A stretch of DNA of 64,000 nt from Campylobacteraceae bacterium (lineage in GTDB: Bacteria > Campylobacterota > Campylobacteria > Campylobacterales > Campylobacteraceae). The notes beneath the pieces were generated by a model. The model was not told where the DNA came from. It saw only the letters and a program-made list of their open reading frames with translations, and did no database searches. The stretch spans positions 124,001 through 188,000 of the forward strand of contig CAADYZ010000019.1 of the NCBI GenBank assembly GCA_900753405.1. The letters run 5' to 3'. The translations under genes and the position numbers were made by a program. Positions 61,192 through 64,000 of this stretch are shown here, one piece after another (the stretch's first letter is position 1; every line of letters starts with the position of its first letter).

Positions 61192-63090
61192 TCAACTAAC
61201 AATCGCGCCGTTTTTCACGCCACTTTGCACGCCAAGCAGACTCAAACACTCCCTGCCCTCCGCGTCTTTGTAACTAGCACTTAAAATCATCCCCTCGCTT
61301 TTGTGCTTAAAGATCATCGCAGGCTTTAAATTCGCCACCACCAAAACTTGCCTGCCGACTAGCTCTTGCGGCTGGTAAAACGCGGCGATCCCGCTTAAAA
61401 TCTGCCGCGGACTCTCCTCGCCTAAATCAATGCTAAATTTCAGCAACTTCGCACTTCCCTCAACCTTTTCGCACGCCAAAACTTCGCCAACTTTGATCAC
61501 ACTCTTCTTAAACTCGTCAATTTTAATCTCATCTTGCGTCTTTTCAGGTTTTGAATTTGTCAAAACCGAATTTGAAACCTCGCTCGCCGCATTTACCATC
61601 TGCTCACCCTCAACTCGCTCAAAAAGCGGCGTTGTCGGCTGGCAAACAAAGTTGTAAAAGCCCTCCAAAACGCTCCATTTTAGCTCAAAACCAAGTACCT
61701 GCGCGATCTTCTGTGCCGTTTTTGGCATCACCGCACTAAGCAACACAGCAGCCTTTGCAAGCAGGTTTGCCGCCGCAGCGATCGCCGCGTTCGCACGAGC
61801 CAAATCCCCCTCTTTGACAAGCTTCCACGGCTCTTCTTTGGCAATAAGCCCGTTTGCAAGCGACAAAATCTTCCAAACCTCTTCTAAATAGCGGTTGAAA
61901 CAGACCTCTTCGGCGGCGTTGTTTGCAGCGTTAATATGCTCTTTGCACTCGCTAAACTCGCCCGCAAACCTAGCCTCAACGCCGCTTGCGTCAATGGCGT
62001 AATCGCTATACTTCCCTGCCATCCCAACAATGCGTGAAAGCAGGTTGCCAAGGTCGTTTGCAAGCTCGGCGTTGATGCGTTCGATGATCGAGCGTTGAGA
62101 AAAGTCGCCGTCTTGCCCAAACGGCACTTCACGCAGCAAGAAGTAGCGGAACTGCTCCAAGCCGTAAGCCTTTGCCACCTCGCGCGGGTCGATGACATTA
62201 CCGATGCTTTTGCTCATCTTCTTTCCGTCACGAGTCCACCAGCCGTGCGCGGCGATTTTACGCGGAAGCGGCAAACCAAGAGAAAGCAAAAACGCAGGCC
62301 AATACACCGCGTGAAAGCGCAAAATGTCCTTTCCGACAATGTGCGTTGCGTCCTCCCAAAGCCCATTTTTGCCGACAAATTCCAAAGTTGAGAGGTAATT
62401 TACAAGCGCGTCAAGCCAAACATACATCACATGCTTTGGCTCGTTTAATTCAGCGGGCAACTTCACGCCCCACTCAAAACTAGTCCGCGTGATCGACAAG
62501 TCTCTTAGCCCGCCTTTGACAAAGGCAACCACCTCATTTTTCTTGCCTTTTGGGATGATGGCGTCCTCGCTTTCGTACCACTTCAACAACGCGTCTTCAT
62601 ACTTTGAGAGGGCAAAAAAGTAGCTCTCCTCCTTGACTAAACGCGTCTTTTTGCCACAATCTGGACAACACTCGCCATCAACCAGCTGCGTTTGCGTAAA
62701 GAAGTTCTCACAACTCACGCAGTAGCTGCCTTCATACTCGCCTTTGTAGATGTCGCCTTTGTCAAACATCGTCTTAAACGCGCGTTGGACGACCTCTTTG
62801 TGGTAATCATCAGTGGTGCGGATGAAGTGGTCGTAACTGATCTCAAATTCGTCCCAAAGCGAGCGGAATTTCGCACTCACCTCGTCTGCGTACTCCTTTG
62901 GCGACTTGCCGCGAAGTGCGGCGGCTTCGGCGATCTTCTGCCCGTGTTCGTCCGTACCTGTCATAAAAAACGCGCCGTCACCTCGCAGCCTGTAAAAACG
63001 CGCCAAGCTGTCGCAGATGATTGTCGTGTAGGCGTGCCCGATGTGCGGTATGTCATTTACATAATAAATCGGTGTTGTGATATATTTCAT
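61192..63090 (-). CDS. metG: methionyl-tRNA synthetase
   Basis: A 632-residue class I synthetase with HIGH (PHIGHAYT), KMSKS (KKMSKSIGN), the zinc-binding CVSCENFFTQTQLVDGECCPDCG section and a C-terminal tRNA-binding domain (from residue about 530: KVGEVLACEKVEGSAKLLKFSIDLG). ATG 63090 is used (AAAGGA upstream); the longer frame is not supported. The linker joining the anticodon and tRNA-binding domains contains an in-frame dispersed element (61559-61578, read as SNSVLTNSKP). Confidence 0.96.
   Translation of the reverse strand: MKYITTPIYYVNDIPHIGHAYTTIICDSLARFYRLRGDGAFFMTGTDEHGQKIAEAAALRGKSPKEYADEVSAKFRSLWDEFEISYDHFIRTTDDYHKEVVQRAFKTMFDKGDIYKGEYEGSYCVSCENFFTQTQLVDGECCPDCGKKTRLVKEESYFFALSKYEDALLKWYESEDAIIPKGKKNEVVAFVKGGLRDLSITRTSFEWGVKLPAELNEPKHVMYVWLDALVNYLSTLEFVGKNGLWEDATHIVGKDILRFHAVYWPAFLLSLGLPLPRKIAAHGWWTRDGKKMSKSIGNVIDPREVAKAYGLEQFRYFLLREVPFGQDGDFSQRSIIERINAELANDLGNLLSRIVGMAGKYSDYAIDASGVEARFAGEFSECKEHINAANNAAEEVCFNRYLEEVWKILSLANGLIAKEEPWKLVKEGDLARANAAIAAAANLLAKAAVLLSAVMPKTAQKIAQVLGFELKWSVLEGFYNFVCQPTTPLFERVEGEQMVNAASEVSNSVLTNSKPEKTQDEIKIDEFKKSVIKVGEVLACEKVEGSAKLLKFSIDLGEESPRQILSGIAAFYQPQELVGRQVLVVANLKPAMIFKHKSEGMILSASYKDAEGRECLSLLGVQSGVKNGAIVS
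61559..61578. repeat. dispersed palindromic element inside metG, in frame
   Basis: GTCAAAACCGAATTTGAAAC, located in the flexible linker before the C-terminal tRNA-binding domain. Confidence 0.8.
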
Positions 63091-63163
63091 ACTAATCCTT
63101 TTGCTACAATTTGCATTTTTGCAAAACTTCAAGCGTGATGCCAAAATTTTGCAAAAAGGCAAG

Positions 63164-63211
63164 TCAAATTCGGTTTTGACAAATTCGCAAATTTGTTAAA
63201 ACCGAATTTGA
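63164..63211. repeat. paired dispersed elements forming a 22-bp hairpin between gpsA and metG
   Basis: The 48 bases fold back on themselves: outer arms TCAAATTCGGTTTT and AAAACCGAATTTGA pair over 14 bp, a G-T pair follows, then ACAAATT with AATTTGT over 7 bp, leaving a 4-base loop CGCA. It begins one base after the gpsA stop on the minus strand. There is no T-run. Confidence 0.9.
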
Positions 63212-63212
63212 T

Positions 63213-64000
63213 TTAGCGTTTCAGCAGCTGCCAAACACACTCTTTTGGTGACTTTTCTTCGTTTAAAACGCTAAAAACCGCCTCTGCCACTGGCGTGTAA
63301 ATTCCCTCCGCACGCGCGATTTTAACGATCGCCTCCGTTGTCGCCACCCCTTCTGCCACCTCACCAAGCGAGTCTAAAACCTCTTTTAGTGAGCGGTGCT
63401 GTGCAAGCCCAAGCCCAACGCGAAAGTTGCGCGAAAGCGTGCTTGAAGCGGTTAAAAACAAATCCCCCGCCCCGCTTAAACCCAAAAAAGTCTCTTCTTT
63501 TGCGCCAAATTTCGCCCCAAAGCGGTGCATTTCGATAAGCCCGCGTGCGATTAAACTTGCCCTTGCGTTGTTGCCAAGCCCTAGCCCTTCGCAAATGCCG
63601 CTTGCTATGGCAAGGACATTTTTATACGCCCCGCAAATCTCCGCCCCACGCACATCATCTCCCGCATAAGCCTTGATGAAATCTGGAAAAAAGCCCACAA
63701 ACTCTTCACAAAGTGCGCGCTCAAAGCCACTCACGCACAAGGCACAAGGCAAGCCCTGCATCACCTCAGCCGCAAAGCTCGGACCGCTTAAAACGCAAAA
63801 ATTGCGCTTATCCACAAAGTCTAAAAAAATCTCGTCCAAAAAGCGACAACTCGCCGTGTCAATGCCCTTTGAGGCAAGCAAAATTTTTTGCCCTTTGTTT
63901 TTAAAATGCTCTTTTAGCCACGCGCTAATTCCTTGTGCTGAGAGCGCAAAAACCAAATACTCGCAATTTAGCGCCTCGTCAATGCTTACGAAATTTGGCA
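63213..64000 (-). CDS. gpsA: glycerol-3-phosphate dehydrogenase [NAD(P)+] (partial, runs off right edge)
   Basis: About 262 C-terminal residues; the N-terminal Rossmann motif lies outside the window. The frame stays open to base 64000. LLASKGIDT, VLSGPSFAAEV, the catalytic Lys region ICGAYKNVLAIASGICEGLGLGNNARASLIARGLIEM and TFLGLSGAGDLFLTASSTLSRNFRVG are all GpsA signatures. It makes sn-glycerol 3-phosphate for phospholipids. Upstream of metG on the same strand. Confidence 0.93.
   Translation of the reverse strand, partial: PNFVSIDEALNCEYLVFALSAQGISAWLKEHFKNKGQKILLASKGIDTASCRFLDEIFLDFVDKRNFCVLSGPSFAAEVMQGLPCALCVSGFERALCEEFVGFFPDFIKAYAGDDVRGAEICGAYKNVLAIASGICEGLGLGNNARASLIARGLIEMHRFGAKFGAKEETFLGLSGAGDLFLTASSTLSRNFRVGLGLAQHRSLKEVLDSLGEVAEGVATTEAIVKIARAEGIYTPVAEAVFSVLNEEKSPKECVWQLLKR

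Noticed and set aside
2047..63211. CRISPR-like repetition of a 24-base palindrome
   Set aside because: Copies are spaced from tens to thousands of bases apart, lie inside genes, vary in sequence and have no adjacent cas genes.

Overview
The window looks like a chromosomal segment of a Campylobacter (Campylobacterota) with a fairly high G+C content for the genus, in the range of the curvus/rectus/showae/gracilis type of species rather than C. jejuni. The genus call rests on gene content and order: a napAGHBLD periplasmic nitrate reductase operon without napC, PglB-type oligosaccharyltransferases, a D-lactate dehydrogenase next to lldP, an mtaB gene followed by an FtsH-like gene, a dapA/enoyl reductase pair, and an Mla-type operon with a lipoprotein last gene. 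I see about 48 protein genes, almost all housekeeping or respiratory. I found no tRNA, rRNA, insertion sequence, prophage or CRISPR array.

Layout. 1-3.8 kb: lactate use (dld, cut by the left edge, and lldP), minus strand. 4.4-8.2 kb: AI-2E-type permease, DedA, HIT protein and pckA, plus strand. 8.4-9.0 kb: a frameshifted LysE/RhtB exporter. 9.1-15.4 kb: nap operon, minus strand, with a candidate FNR-type site in its promoter. 15.7-19.1 kb: metX-xseB, rarA-S4 protein and hup. 19.2-30.9 kb, plus strand: topA, a Wzx/MATE-type flippase translationally coupled to two tandem pglB/STT3 genes, hemN, a small membrane protein and mogA. 30.9-35.0 kb: mtaB, an FtsH paralogue without its protease residues, and nusA. 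35.0-39.0 kb: a structured leader followed by a three-gene operon (luciferase-like monooxygenase, ATP-grasp ligase, second luciferase-like monooxygenase). 39.1-41.5 kb: folate genes pabBC and pabA. 41.9-45.7 kb: lysC and alaS, minus strand. 45.9-48.2 kb: dapA, an AT-rich orphan and a FabL-type reductase, plus strand. 48.7-63.2 kb, minus strand: mlaE-F-D-lipoprotein, hemA, a helicase-nuclease, ilvD, ftsI, a Crp/Fnr regulator, an unknown protein and metG. gpsA is cut by the right edge.

The most unusual feature is a short palindromic sequence scattered over the whole window in at least 40 copies. Its arms are GTCAAAAYC and the mirror GRTTTTGAC around a six-base core of the form RAATTY. It occurs between genes, as head-to-head pairs forming long hairpins just after stop codons, and in frame inside many genes (napL, napH, pglB1, pglB2, mlaE, mlaF, metG and others). 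It sometimes supplies a gene's stop codon. The core matches the RAATTY sequence whose methylation marks DNA for uptake in C. jejuni, so a role as an uptake or self-recognition sequence is a testable idea. A role as a REP/BIME-like or Rickettsia-palindrome-like element is also possible.

Other points worth a look are the monooxygenase/ATP-grasp operon with its leader, the 200-residue low-complexity extension on the second PglB, the protease-dead FtsH paralogue, and the helicase fused to a PD-(D/E)XK-like domain.
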